From NCBI GenBank assembly GCA_902801155.1, contig CADCHG010000030.1, positions 32,422 through 84,638 on the forward strand: 52,217 nt of DNA. Direction: 5' to 3'. Made by a program: the position numbers and the translations under genes. The stretch's first letter is position 1; each line of letters opens with the position of its first letter. Source of the stretch: an uncultured Prevotellaceae bacterium. GTDB taxonomy: Bacteria > Bacteroidota > Bacteroidia > Bacteroidales > Bacteroidaceae. A model generated the notes under the pieces. That model saw only the letters and a list, made by a program, of their open reading frames with translations, did not search any database and was not told the DNA's origin. Below are positions 7,385 to 16,420 of this stretch, piece by piece.

Positions 7385-9469
7385 ATGATAAACATGATGT
7401 TGGCTGCTATGTTGATGACATCAGCACCAGCCGACACGACTATCTCGCTTAATGCCGTAACTGTGACCGGACAGCAGCATCACGAATATCAGATGCGCTC
7501 GTCTCAGTCAGAGGTGCAGGTCAGTCATGAGTTCCTTCAGCAGAATTTCTCAGGTAGCTTGATGCAGACGCTGGAAGCGATTCCGGGTGTTAAGGCTATG
7601 GCGATAGGTAGTGGGCAGTCAAAACCCGTTATCCGTGGCCTGGGCTTCAACCGTCTTGTGATTTCAGAAGATGGTATCAAGCATGAAGGACAGCAATGGG
7701 GCGATGATCACGGCTTGGAGATAGATCAGTTTGCAATAGATAGGGCAGAGGTAGTGAAAGGTCCTGCGGCATTGCTCTATGGTAGTGATGCCATAGGCGG
7801 TGTGCTCGGACTTTACACTAATCATGTGCCTACTGAACCGTTCAGCGGTAGTGTGCAACTCTTCGGACGCTCCAACAACGAGCAGATCGGTTTGTCGGCT
7901 AAGGTTGGCGGTAGAAAGGGTAACTGGTTCTATCGTGCACATGCTACGTTTATTGACTATGCCGACTACAAAGTGCCGACTGATAGTATTCAGTATTATT
8001 CATATTGGATAAAACTGAAGGATCAGCGTCTGCGCAATACGGCTGGTTGTGAGCGTGATGGCAGCGTGACATTGGGTTATGCTGGCTATAATTTCCATAC
8101 AGATATACGTGTGTCGGACAGCTACTCTAAGAGTGGTTTCTTTGCCAACGCCCATGGATTGGAGGTTCGATTGTCGGACATCGACTATGACCACTCACGT
8201 CGCGACATTGACCTTCCGTATCAATGGGTGAATCATCTGAAAGTGATGAGTCACAGCACTTGGCAGAATGACCAGACGACCCTTGAACTGAACCTTGCGT
8301 ATCAGAATAATCTGCGTGAGGAATGTTCGGAGCCGGTAAGTCACGGTTATATGCCAGCGCCTAAGAGTTCTCTGGAGCGCCGTTTCAACAAGAGTACCTA
8401 TACTGCTGGTGTCGGATTGCGCCAAGCTATTGACAAGCATGAGTTGCGTGGTGGCGTTAGCGGTGAATACCAGTATAACCGCCGTAGTGGCTGGGGATTT
8501 ATCATTCCAGACTTCGAGACGCTTAGCGTTGGTGGTTATGTGATGGATCGCTATACTATAACCGATAACTTCATCCTGAATGCCGGACTTCGTTATGATC
8601 ATGTTAGTACTCATATCCGTAGCTATCAGGATTGGTTCAAGACGCCAGTTGGTACAGACTCTATATATAAGGAGCGTTCGGCTGATTTCCGAGGCAACTT
8701 CAACAGCCTAACATGGTCGGCTGGTATCAATTACAGCATAGGACTATGGGTGCTGAAGGCGAATGTGGGTAAGAGCTTCCGTGTGCCTATTCCAAAGGAA
8801 TTAGGTGCTGACGGTATTAACTACCACATATTCCGCTATGAGCGTGGTAATGCGAAGTTAGATCCCGAGGAGTCGTATCAGGTTGATGCTACCGTCTTGT
8901 GGGGAAATGATGTGTTTGAGGTTCAGGTAGAACCATATCTGAACTACTTCCCGAACTACATCTATCTAAATCCTACGGCGCAGTATGTCGAGGGCTTGCA
9001 GTTGTATAACTATATGCAGGCCGAAGTGTTGCGTTGGGGCTTGGAAGCGCAGGTTACATGGCATTTCGCTGATAATTTCGAGGCTAATGCTCAGGGAGAG
9101 TATCTCTATGCCCGTCAACAATCGGGCGAGAAGAAGGGATATACTCTGCCGTTCAGCACTCCTTGGGCTGTTGATACTGGCGTAAAATATACTTTCGACC
9201 ACAAGGGCAAGGGATTTGTAGGTCTTAGTGCCCATATTGTTGGTGCTCAGAATGAGATTGTTCCGCCCGAAAAGCCTACCGATGGGTATTGGACTTTGAA
9301 TCTCTCGGCAGGAAAGGAGTTTCAAATGGGAAACTCAAAACTTAACCTGACGTTTCATGCAGACAACTTGCTTGACCGTCGCTATTACGACCATACCAGC
9401 TATTATCGCTTGATTGACGTGCCAGAACCGGGACGAAATATCTCGCTGATGGTTGGGTGGGAATTTTAA
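7385..9469 (+). CDS. TonB-dependent outer-membrane receptor, ZnuD-like
   Basis: 694 residues. A plug domain at about residues 40-150 (QTLEAIPGVKAMAIGSG, PVIRGLGFNRLVI, VVKGPAALLYGSDAIGGV) is followed by a 22-strand-type barrel ending in aromatic F (LMVGWEF), as expected for BAM recognition. The plug loop EGQQWGDDHGLEIDQF, rich in His and Asp, resembles that of zinc receptors. There is no CarboxypepD-like N-terminal extension, so this is not a SusC. The apparent signal peptide is short (MINMMLAAMLMTSAPA). It stands between a His/Cys-rich protein and two His-rich lipoproteins, which supports metal (probably Zn) uptake. Substrate is inferred. Confidence 0.88.
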   Translation: MINMMLAAMLMTSAPADTTISLNAVTVTGQQHHEYQMRSSQSEVQVSHEFLQQNFSGSLMQTLEAIPGVKAMAIGSGQSKPVIRGLGFNRLVISEDGIKHEGQQWGDDHGLEIDQFAIDRAEVVKGPAALLYGSDAIGGVLGLYTNHVPTEPFSGSVQLFGRSNNEQIGLSAKVGGRKGNWFYRAHATFIDYADYKVPTDSIQYYSYWIKLKDQRLRNTAGCERDGSVTLGYAGYNFHTDIRVSDSYSKSGFFANAHGLEVRLSDIDYDHSRRDIDLPYQWVNHLKVMSHSTWQNDQTTLELNLAYQNNLREECSEPVSHGYMPAPKSSLERRFNKSTYTAGVGLRQAIDKHELRGGVSGEYQYNRRSGWGFIIPDFETLSVGGYVMDRYTITDNFILNAGLRYDHVSTHIRSYQDWFKTPVGTDSIYKERSADFRGNFNSLTWSAGINYSIGLWVLKANVGKSFRVPIPKELGADGINYHIFRYERGNAKLDPEESYQVDATVLWGNDVFEVQVEPYLNYFPNYIYLNPTAQYVEGLQLYNYMQAEVLRWGLEAQVTWHFADNFEANAQGEYLYARQQSGEKKGYTLPFSTPWAVDTGVKYTFDHKGKGFVGLSAHIVGAQNEIVPPEKPTDGYWTLNLSAGKEFQMGNSKLNLTFHADNLLDRRYYDHTSYYRLIDVPEPGRNISLMVGWEF

Positions 9470-9500
9470 TTAACAATTAACATGCCTTTCGCATTCCGGC

Positions 9501-9520
9501 TCCCTCCCTACGGGGGAGGG
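9501..9520. repeat. C/G-rich palindrome upstream of lipoprotein gene
   Basis: TCCCTCCCTA then CGGGGGAGGG, followed by GGGGGGAGAGG. It belongs to the same class of gene-flanking CCCTCCC/GGGAGGG palindromes as at 50061-50085. It falls inside the short leader between the receptor and the lipoprotein start at 9554. Confidence 0.6.
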
Positions 9521-9553
9521 CGGGGGGAGAGGCCGATAATTTTTTTAGCAAAA

Positions 9554-10027
9554 ATGAAAAATCTTAAATATATGAGCCTTATGCTCGCTCTCTTGTGTGT
9601 TGTTTCTCTTGGTTTCACATCTTGTGACAATGACGACGATGAAGATGAATTGCCTGCAAAGCCAGTCGTTACATTGACGGAGGTCGGTCACGATAATAGC
9701 AAGCACGCTCATCCTGGACATGATTTGCATCTTGAGGCAGACGTTGTTGCCGAAGGACTTATCAAGAGCATTAACATCGAGATTCATCAGGAGAACGGTG
9801 GTACGATGAAGATTGAGAAGGCATATACCGATGGCAAATATATCGGTGTACGTAATACTGAGTTCCACGAGCATATCGACATACCAGAGAATGCCCCATT
9901 AGGCGAGTATAATCTTCACTTCGTTGTGACAGATAATAGCGGTCAGCAAACCGTTGCTGAGAGTCACCTTGAGCTTGTTGAGGATGACGGAGATGATGAG
10001 GACGAGCACGAGCATCATCACGAGTAG
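9554..10027 (+). CDS. Acidic His-rich lipoprotein, DUF4625-like (1)
   Basis: 157 residues from the ATG at 9554; an in-frame ATG at 9482 would put a palindrome inside the signal peptide, so it is rejected. The type II signal ends LGFTSC, followed by an acidic DNDDDEDE tether. The Ig-like body has HDNSKHAHPGHDLHLEADV and SINIEIHQENG, which match DUF4625 proteins as I know them. The C terminus is EDEHEHHHE, a likely metal-binding tail. It follows the TonB receptor in the same direction, so it probably works as a surface or periplasmic metal-binding partner (inference). Confidence 0.75.
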   Translation: MKNLKYMSLMLALLCVVSLGFTSCDNDDDEDELPAKPVVTLTEVGHDNSKHAHPGHDLHLEADVVAEGLIKSINIEIHQENGGTMKIEKAYTDGKYIGVRNTEFHEHIDIPENAPLGEYNLHFVVTDNSGQQTVAESHLELVEDDGDDEDEHEHHHE

Positions 10028-10051
10028 AGTAAAGTAGAAAGTGTAAAGTAT

Positions 10052-10531
10052 ATGAAATTGAACAAGAAATATTTATCTCTAATGCTGCTGTGCGCACTCA
10101 GTGCGTGCAGCAGCTCTGATGACGATGACACAAAAGATATGAGCAAGCCTGTCATCAATACCAAGGATATCGTTGCTGTTCCTACGGATTGCGAGGTGTA
10201 TAAAAGAGGTGACGTTATTCCGTTCAATAGTTTGTTTACGGATGATACGGAGCTTGGTTCATACAACATCGAGATTCATCAGAACTTCGACCATCACACG
10301 CATAGTACATCGTCTGTGGAGTGTCCTATGGAAGCTCAGAAACAACCGGTTAAACCTTGGGTGTTTAATCTGGATTTTACTATCCCTTCAGGGCAGAAAT
10401 CATTTACTGCACGTCATGATATTGCCATTCCTTCTGATATAGACACAGGCGATTATCATTTCATGGTTCGCCTTACCGACCGTGCCGGTTGGCAGCAAAT
10501 ACATGCTGTGGCAATCAAGATTACAGAGTAA
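10052..10531 (+). CDS. Acidic His-containing lipoprotein, DUF4625-like (2)
   Basis: 159 residues. The type II signal ends CALSAC, then SSSDDDDTKD. The body shares SYNIEIHQNFDHHTH and the terminal DTGDYHFMVRLTDRAGWQ pattern with the preceding lipoprotein, showing that the two are paralogues. It lacks the HEHHHE tail but keeps the HQN..DHHTHS cluster. It is 24 bases downstream of its paralogue and ends at a bidirectional terminator, so the metal operon probably ends here. Confidence 0.75.
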   Translation: MKLNKKYLSLMLLCALSACSSSDDDDTKDMSKPVINTKDIVAVPTDCEVYKRGDVIPFNSLFTDDTELGSYNIEIHQNFDHHTHSTSSVECPMEAQKQPVKPWVFNLDFTIPSGQKSFTARHDIAIPSDIDTGDYHFMVRLTDRAGWQQIHAVAIKITE

Positions 10532-10545
10532 TTGAAACGGCAAAC

Positions 10546-10583
10546 AAAAAAGCTGGGGTAACGAATCGTTACCCCAGCTTTTT
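10546..10583. terminator. Bidirectional terminator between convergent genes
   Basis: AAAAAGCTGGGGTAACGA pairs with TCGTTACCCCAGCTTTTT. The A-run and T-run on opposite sides serve the lipoprotein gene (plus) and the symporter gene (minus). Confidence 0.92.
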
Positions 10584-10607
10584 GTTTTCGAATGTATTTG
10601 TGAATGC

Positions 10608-12170
10608 TTACTTGTCGTAGCACTTGAAGATGCTGTCAACGGTGTTGGTGTCCATCTTCTTTGTGAAGAGGCTGACGACTGCCACTACGATGAAACCGCC
10701 TACCATAGCAACGGCACCGCAGTCGATTGGGTTGAGCAATGAGTTGCTGAGCATCATATTGACAACGGTGAGACCTACACCCCATACAAAGCAAGCCCAT
10801 ACGCTGGCTGTTGTAACGCCTCTCCAGTACAACCCGAGCATGAATGGAGCGAGGAAGGCTCCTGCAAGAGCACCCCAAGAGATACCCATGAGCTGTGCAA
10901 TGAACTGTGGTGGGTTGAGGGCAATCATGAGTGAAAGGGCAATGAAGAACACGATGAGAACTCGCATTATCACAACTTTGCGTCTCTCTATCTTCTCGGC
11001 TACCTCATCATCAATCTCTCCGCCCTTTACCTCGTCATCGGTTGATTTCTTGTCACGATAGATAAGGTCGAGAGTCATTGTAGAAGAAGATGTGAGTACA
11101 AGACTTGCCAATGTTGACATTGATGCAGAGAGTACGAGAAGCACTACGAGGGCGATAAGCACGTCGGGTAGGGTTTCAAGCATAGAAGGAACGATAGAGT
11201 CGTATGCGTATTTATGCTTCTCTGGAGAGAAAGCAGGCTCTGGATAGAGTCGGCCGAAACTTCCGATGAAATAGCAACCGCCGGAAACGATGAGGGCGAA
11301 GATTGTTGAGATAATGGTTCCGCGCTTGATAGCGCTCTCGTCGGTGATGGAGTAGAACTTACCTACCATCTGTGGCAATCCCCATGTGCCGAGTGAGGTG
11401 AGCACCACAACACCAAGCAGACTTAACGGATTAGGACCGAACCATGATGCGAAATCGCCTAACTGGAAAGAGGAGAATAGTCCGCTCTTGTCTTCGAGAT
11501 CGTGTGCGGTAGGCACCTGTGCAGCCATCTTGTTTATAGCCTCTGTAAGTCCTCCCTGATTGTGGAGCACCACATAGATAACCGTAGTGATTCCGAAGAG
11601 CATGATGATGCCCTGAATGAAGTCGTTAATAGCTGTTGCCTTATAGCCTCCAAGTATGACATAAACGGCTGTGAGAGTTGCCATTATCATAGCGCAATAT
11701 GAATATGGTATGCCAAATCCCATCTCAAAGAGTTTTGATATACCCATATATACACCTGCTGTATATGGGATAAGGAATACGAAGGCGATGATAGAAGCTA
11801 CGATGCGCAGTCCTTCGCTTGAGAAACGTGTTCCGAAAAAATCAGGCATTGTACGGCTTTGGATGTGCTGAGTCATTAGTTTTGTGCGTTTGCCAAGAAC
11901 CATCCAAGCCAGAAGAGAACCGATGATTGCGTTGCCGATACCGATCCATGAAGCGGAGAGACCGTATTTCCAGCCGAATTGTCCGGCATAGCCAACGAAT
12001 ACAACAGCTGAGAAATAGCTTGTACCAAAGGCAAAGGCTGTGAGCCAAGGACCCACGGAGCGACCGCCAAGCACGAAGCCGTCAACGCTTTTTGCCTGTT
12101 TGCGGGAATATATTCCCACACCGATAGTCACCAACAGGAAGATGACGGTAAGAATTACTTTGATTAGCAT
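10608..12170 (-). CDS. Sodium:solute symporter (SSS family)
   Basis: 520 residues with about 13 hydrophobic segments, the usual SSS count. The N-terminal GGRSVGPWLTAFAFGTSYFSA and ILGGYKATAINDFIQGIIM segments are typical of PutP/SGLT-like carriers. A charged cytoplasmic loop (DKKSTDDEVKGGEIDDEV) lies before the last helices. It is 39 bases downstream of the porin gene in the same direction and probably co-transcribed from the promoter at 13340. Substrate cannot be read from sequence; organic acids, sugars or amino acids are all possible. Confidence 0.88.
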   Translation of the reverse strand: MLIKVILTVIFLLVTIGVGIYSRKQAKSVDGFVLGGRSVGPWLTAFAFGTSYFSAVVFVGYAGQFGWKYGLSASWIGIGNAIIGSLLAWMVLGKRTKLMTQHIQSRTMPDFFGTRFSSEGLRIVASIIAFVFLIPYTAGVYMGISKLFEMGFGIPYSYCAMIMATLTAVYVILGGYKATAINDFIQGIIMLFGITTVIYVVLHNQGGLTEAINKMAAQVPTAHDLEDKSGLFSSFQLGDFASWFGPNPLSLLGVVVLTSLGTWGLPQMVGKFYSITDESAIKRGTIISTIFALIVSGGCYFIGSFGRLYPEPAFSPEKHKYAYDSIVPSMLETLPDVLIALVVLLVLSASMSTLASLVLTSSSTMTLDLIYRDKKSTDDEVKGGEIDDEVAEKIERRKVVIMRVLIVFFIALSLMIALNPPQFIAQLMGISWGALAGAFLAPFMLGLYWRGVTTASVWACFVWGVGLTVVNMMLSNSLLNPIDCGAVAMVGGFIVVAVVSLFTKKMDTNTVDSIFKCYDK

Positions 12171-12209
12171 TATTTTTTTGTTTAGAGTTTAGCGTTTAGA
12201 ATTAGGAGA

Positions 12210-13286
12210 TTAGTTGAATCTAACCTGCATCTGGCACATAAGTGCGTTGTTATCCTTCTTGATGAACTCGCCTCCTGCTGTGTATGCGCTCTTATAGACA
12301 TACTGCACTTGGAAACGGCATCTTTTGAAGTACCACCACTGTATGCCGAAGATAGCTTTGTGCTGATCCATTCCAAGTGTCTTGTTGAAATTGAAGTAGT
12401 CGTAAGAACCTACAAGATCAAATTTCTTTGGAACCAATGGCACGCAACCAGTGATGTAGCAACCACGGCTGAGAACATTACCGTCCTTACCCTCAAGATA
12501 CTCTCCGTGTACGTTGAATGGCTTTGACTTATAGTCGAAACCAATGCTGTAACGGTTACGCTTATAGTCCTGTCCAACCTCGATTTCAGGGTTGTAGATT
12601 GATTTCGCAATAGCATGACCTTTACCTAACTGACCTGTTGCGATAAGGTTGAGACCTTCAACTGGACTTACCTCCAAGCGTCCGATAACATCCTTCGCGT
12701 TGTTACCGTCTTTCTTGTTGATACCCTGACCGTTCATTACATCAACTTCGTATTTCACCTTGCCATTGGCAAACTCGCCCAAAATGGCAGCACCGAGGTC
12801 ACGACCGTACTGAACACCGAGCAATGGGTCGGAGCCGCAGCCGGAGAGGTATGTAACACCTTCTGAATACACGTCGATAGCCTCCATGTCGGTAGGAGAG
12901 AGCTTGTTCTCGTATGTGCAGGCGTTCTTGAACTGTCCGAAGCGCACGGTGAGTGCCTTGTTGTCGGTGATTCGGTAGTCAGTATAGTATTCCTGTACTT
13001 GAGAGTTGAAATCGTGCATGAACAAGAAGAACCAGCGGTCGGTTATGGCAGCATGTGCAAAGAACAGGGTGCGCTTCATATCAAAAGTATTGGCTTTCTC
13101 TCCGCCTCTGTCCCTATCCTGGTATGTATAGCCAGCTTGAGCGTAGCCATGAACTACTATTCTATCCAATACGTCAGATAGAAATTCCTTGGTCTTGCTC
13201 TCTTCCTTCTGTTCCTGTGCTGTTGCATAGTTAAAAGGGAAAAGGCATAGCAGCACTCCAACTGCCATTTTGTAAAAGTGACTCAT
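12210..13286 (-). CDS. OprO/OprP-like outer-membrane porin
   Basis: 358 residues from the ATG at 13286; the open frame extends upstream but into the promoter, so that extension is rejected. Signal peptide MSHFYKMAVGVLLCLFPFNYATA, then a linker and a 16-strand-like barrel with alternating aromatic strands (VVHGYAQAGYTYQDRD, KALTVRFGQFKNACTYENKLSP). The RFGQFK...P pattern after strand 3 is typical of phosphate-selective porin O/P-like proteins in Bacteroidetes. It ends with aromatic-flanked QMQVRFN. Paired with the symporter, it likely gives an outer- and inner-membrane route for one solute. Confidence 0.8.
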   Translation of the reverse strand: MSHFYKMAVGVLLCLFPFNYATAQEQKEESKTKEFLSDVLDRIVVHGYAQAGYTYQDRDRGGEKANTFDMKRTLFFAHAAITDRWFFLFMHDFNSQVQEYYTDYRITDNKALTVRFGQFKNACTYENKLSPTDMEAIDVYSEGVTYLSGCGSDPLLGVQYGRDLGAAILGEFANGKVKYEVDVMNGQGINKKDGNNAKDVIGRLEVSPVEGLNLIATGQLGKGHAIAKSIYNPEIEVGQDYKRNRYSIGFDYKSKPFNVHGEYLEGKDGNVLSRGCYITGCVPLVPKKFDLVGSYDYFNFNKTLGMDQHKAIFGIQWWYFKRCRFQVQYVYKSAYTAGGEFIKKDNNALMCQMQVRFN

Positions 13287-13339
13287 GTTTTTTATACCGT
13301 TTTGTTGAAAAATGTTATGTTTGTTTAGATTTTTCGCGT

Positions 13340-13372
13340 GCAAAGATATAAAATAATAATCAGAATGGCAAA
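13340..13372 (-). promoter_or_regulatory. Promoter of porin-symporter operon
   Basis: Reverse strand: TTTG (13369-13372), 20 bases, TATCTTTGC (13340-13348). This is a near-perfect Bacteroidetes promoter 54 bases upstream of the porin ATG. A TATCTTTGC on the plus strand (13422-13430) is the likely start for the second CoA ligase, so the 250-base gap holds divergent promoters. Confidence 0.85.
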
Positions 13373-13535
13373 TTTTTCTAAAAAATATTACTTTAATGAT
13401 AAATATTACAATTGGTTTTATTATCTTTGCACTACCAAAATGAAAAAGTGTACTAGTCTTGATGGGCATATCTGCACTTTTTGTTTCGTTAAAAGAATCA
13501 TTTGGAAATCTAATTTTTGTATAAACCTAAATAAA

Positions 13536-14852
13536 ATGTTAGACAAAAGCGAATACTTACATCCTGACAAAGAATGTCTCTCCCGACAGGAGATTGAGGC
13601 ATTGCAGCTTGAGCGCTTGAAAGCAACGGTCAAGCATTGCTATACAAATGAAGTTTATAAGAAGAAGTTTGCAGAGGCAGGAATCACGCCTGATGATATC
13701 AAGACTCTGGATGATGTCCGCAAACTTCCTTTCACAACAAAGCAGGACTTGCGCGACAACTATCCATTCGGTCTCGCGTGCGTACCTCTTAGTAAATGTA
13801 CACGACTTCACTCTTCAAGTGGTACGACTGGTAATCCTACGGTTATTCTACATACACAGAAGGATATTGACGAATGGGCTAATGCCGTTGCCCGTTGTCT
13901 GCATATGGTCGGCTTGAGACCTGATGATGTGTTCCAGAACTCTTCCGGTTATGGTATGTTCACTGGTGGTCTCGGCTTCCAGTTGGGAGCAGAGCGTCTT
14001 GGAGCGCTTACCGTTCCTGCAGCAGCTGGTAACTCTCTCCGTCAGATAAAGTTCATCAAGGACTTCGGAACAACAGCCATCCATGCTGTGCCTTCATATG
14101 TTACCCGTCTTCATGAGGTAATGGTAGAGCAGGGTGTTGATCCTCGTCGTGATACTAAACTGAAGGTGCTTGTTATCGGTGCAGAGCCTCATTCTGAGGA
14201 ACAGCGTAAGCGTATCGAGAATATGATGGGCGTAAAGGCATACAACTCATTCGGTATGTCTGAGATGTGTGGTCCTGGTGTTGCCTTCGAGTGTAAGGAG
14301 CAGAATGGCCTTCACTTCTGGGAGGACTACTATATCGTGGAGATTGTAGATCCAGAGACTCTTGAGCCTGTTCCTGATGGCGAGATTGGCGAGCTTGTGC
14401 TCACAACCCTAAACCGTGAGGCTATGCCTCTGCTGCGTTATCGTACTCGCGACCTTACCCGTGTGCTTGGCCGTACATGTCCTTGCGGACGTAATCACGT
14501 GCGCCTTGACCGTATGAAGGGACGTTCTGACGATATGATGGTGCTCCGTGGTGTAAATATCTTCCCAATTCAGATAGAGAAGATTCTTATGCAGTTCAAG
14601 GAACTGGCAAGCAACTATCTCATCACTCTCACTACTGATGCAGATAATGACAATATGACCGTTGAGGTTGAGCTTGAGGAACTCTTTACTGATGACTATC
14701 AACGTTTGCAGAAGCTCCAGAAGGATGTTACCCGTGCTCTCAAGGATGAGATTCTGCTCACTCCTCATGTTAAGCTTGTGCCTAAGGGAACTCTTCCTGT
14801 AAGTGAGGGCAAGGCGGTCAGAGTAGTAGACAAGAGAACTGTTTATCAATAA
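13536..14852 (+). CDS. paaK: Phenylacetate-CoA ligase family, copy 2
   Basis: 438 residues from the ATG at 13536; the reading frame is open to 13338 but that part overlaps the promoter. The P-loop SSSGTTGNP is near residues 93-101, followed by SSGYGMFTGGLGF, FGMSEMCGPG and YRTRDLTRVLG. It is clearly paralogous to the gene at 179 but diverged in the substrate region (LHTQKDIDEW versus TYTKGDLERW). A tandem-ACT protein follows after 16 bases, a pairing common for anaerobic aryl-acid CoA ligases linked to 2-oxoacid:ferredoxin oxidoreductases. Function is inferred as activation of phenylacetate, indoleacetate or similar acids. Confidence 0.9.
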   Translation: MLDKSEYLHPDKECLSRQEIEALQLERLKATVKHCYTNEVYKKKFAEAGITPDDIKTLDDVRKLPFTTKQDLRDNYPFGLACVPLSKCTRLHSSSGTTGNPTVILHTQKDIDEWANAVARCLHMVGLRPDDVFQNSSGYGMFTGGLGFQLGAERLGALTVPAAAGNSLRQIKFIKDFGTTAIHAVPSYVTRLHEVMVEQGVDPRRDTKLKVLVIGAEPHSEEQRKRIENMMGVKAYNSFGMSEMCGPGVAFECKEQNGLHFWEDYYIVEIVDPETLEPVPDGEIGELVLTTLNREAMPLLRYRTRDLTRVLGRTCPCGRNHVRLDRMKGRSDDMMVLRGVNIFPIQIEKILMQFKELASNYLITLTTDADNDNMTVEVELEELFTDDYQRLQKLQKDVTRALKDEILLTPHVKLVPKGTLPVSEGKAVRVVDKRTVYQ

Positions 14853-14868
14853 AAAAAGTAGTAGTATT

Positions 14869-15279
14869 ATGACTATTAGACAACTTTCAATATTCATAGA
14901 GAATAAGAGCGGTACGCTTATCAAGGTTCTCGATTTGCTCAGCAAGGCTGGTATTCAGATTATTGCCTCAACTGTAGCTGACACGCAAGAATATGGTATC
15001 TTCCGTGTTATTTGTGATAATCCGTCAAAGGCCTATCTCCTTCTGAAGGAAGAAGGGATAAACCTGCAGTTAACAGATGTATTCGCACTTTATGTTGACG
15101 ATAAGCCTGGTGCTGCAGCCGAAACCCTGAAGATTCTTTCTAATTCGGGTATCGCTATTTCGTATATCTACACATTCCTTCTCCATGAGAAAGGCGTGCT
15201 TGTATTCCGTACAAGTGATATGGATAAGACCAATGAGGTTATATCACTCAATAAACTGAAGAGTGTAGTGACGTTATAA
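14869..15279 (+). CDS. Tandem ACT-domain amino-acid-binding protein
   Basis: 136 residues made of two ACT folds, about 3-65 and 70-136. The first begins RQLSIFIENKSGTLIKVLDLLSKAGI and the second FALYVDDKPGAAAETLKILSNSGI; both keep the beta-alpha-beta Gly turn that binds amino acids. No catalytic domain is attached. The position directly behind a CoA ligase suggests that it senses an aromatic or branched amino acid and regulates the ligase or its operon. This is inferred from context only. Confidence 0.85.
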   Translation: MTIRQLSIFIENKSGTLIKVLDLLSKAGIQIIASTVADTQEYGIFRVICDNPSKAYLLLKEEGINLQLTDVFALYVDDKPGAAAETLKILSNSGIAISYIYTFLLHEKGVLVFRTSDMDKTNEVISLNKLKSVVTL

Positions 15280-15290
15280 CGTGTGTCTTT

Positions 15291-16103
15291 ATGAAGATAA
15301 CTCTATTGCAACAGGATATAGCTTGGGCTGATCCTGCTGAAAACCAAAGGCGCAGCGAGGCAGCAATCCTTGCTGCGCCTTTGTCTGATTTATATGTGCT
15401 TCCTGAAATGTGGAGTACGGGTTTTAATGCCGTTGATGAAGACACTTCATCTTTGGCTTGGATGAAACAGATGGCTGCAAGGATGAATGCGGCTGTTGCT
15501 GGAAGTCTTTCGGTTAAGGCAGAGGATGGGACGAAACGTAACAGATTCTATTTCGTCATGCCTCCAACTGAGGCTTATCCTGATGGAAAAGTTGAGTATT
15601 ATGACAAGCGGCATCTTTTCTCTTACGGCAAAGAACAACTTCATTATTCTGCTGGCGAGGAAAGAAAAATTGTGAAATGGCGAGGAGTGAAATTTCTCTT
15701 GCAAGTTTGTTACGACCTTCGTTTCCCCGTTTTCTCCCGTAACAAAATAGATAGTTGTGGCGATGCTTCATCAGAGGACGTTTCTGGCTGCCTTTATGAT
15801 TGTGCTCTTTACGTTGCTTCATGGCCGGCTTCACGTATCAAACCTTGGCACATTTTGCTACAGGCAAGAGCTGTGGAAAATCAATGTTTTGTAGCTGCTG
15901 TCAATAGGGTGGGAGAAGACCCTGTGTGCAAGTATTGCGGAGGTACGGAAATGATAGACGCGTATGGGCGGGTGGTAGCTTCCTGTCCTGAAGGTAAAAT
16001 CGCAAGTGCTACATACGAGATCCGAATTGAAGAACTTAATAGTTTTAGGAAAAAGTTTCCGGTACTCAAAGATGCAGATTCGTACCATTTGAACGGGAAA
16101 TAA
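15291..16103 (+). CDS. Carbon-nitrogen hydrolase, omega-amidase type (YafV/NIT2-like)
   Basis: 270 residues. The Glu-Lys-Cys triad is visible: Glu in VLPEMWSTGFN, Lys in YYDKRHLFSYGKE and the nucleophile Cys in LLQVCYDLRFPVF. The family hydrolyses 2-oxoglutaramate or 2-oxosuccinamate to the 2-oxo acid and ammonia, clearing by-products of glutamine-dependent transamination. It is 11 bases behind the ACT gene, so the order CoA ligase, ACT, amidase forms one unit tied to amino-acid turnover. Start at the ATG at 15291. Confidence 0.85.
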   Translation: MKITLLQQDIAWADPAENQRRSEAAILAAPLSDLYVLPEMWSTGFNAVDEDTSSLAWMKQMAARMNAAVAGSLSVKAEDGTKRNRFYFVMPPTEAYPDGKVEYYDKRHLFSYGKEQLHYSAGEERKIVKWRGVKFLLQVCYDLRFPVFSRNKIDSCGDASSEDVSGCLYDCALYVASWPASRIKPWHILLQARAVENQCFVAAVNRVGEDPVCKYCGGTEMIDAYGRVVASCPEGKIASATYEIRIEELNSFRKKFPVLKDADSYHLNGK

Positions 16104-16292
16104 TATTGCATTTACAGAATAGCTACTTTTCTGTAATGATATATTTAATATTGCATATTCGTAAATTTTAGAAAGTGTTACGCATAATAACAAATAATAG
16201 TTCAAATTTGTATAAAATAGCGGGAGAATCGGCTAAAAATAGTGCAATTTTGTAAAAATATTGATTTTTCTCAAAAAAAAGTTGTAAAAAAT

Positions 16293-16324
16293 TTGCAAAG
16301 TAAATAAAAAACCATTAACTTTGC
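16293..16324 (+). promoter_or_regulatory. Strong promoter of candidate small RNA
   Basis: TTG (16293-16295), 20 bases, TAACTTTGC (16316-16324). Confidence 0.75.
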
Positions 16325-16329
16325 AAGCG

Positions 16330-16420
16330 TTATCCTGAATACAATCTTTTTACCTTAAAGAAGCTAATACCTATTGAGATTGGAACGTTCGCACTGTGAA
16401 GTGAGGACGTTTCTTGTTTT
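16330..16420 (+). ncRNA. Candidate small RNA with intrinsic terminator
   Basis: About 90 bases follow a perfect promoter and end in a hairpin: GGAACGT (16382-16388) pairs with ACGTTTC (16407-16413), with an inner CACT-GTGA-AGTG stem-loop, then TTGTTTT. There is no open frame of note. The terminator lies 440 bases before nudC, so this is more likely a free small RNA or an attenuated leader than a simple 5' UTR. I do not recognise it as 6S, SRP or tmRNA. Confidence 0.5.
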
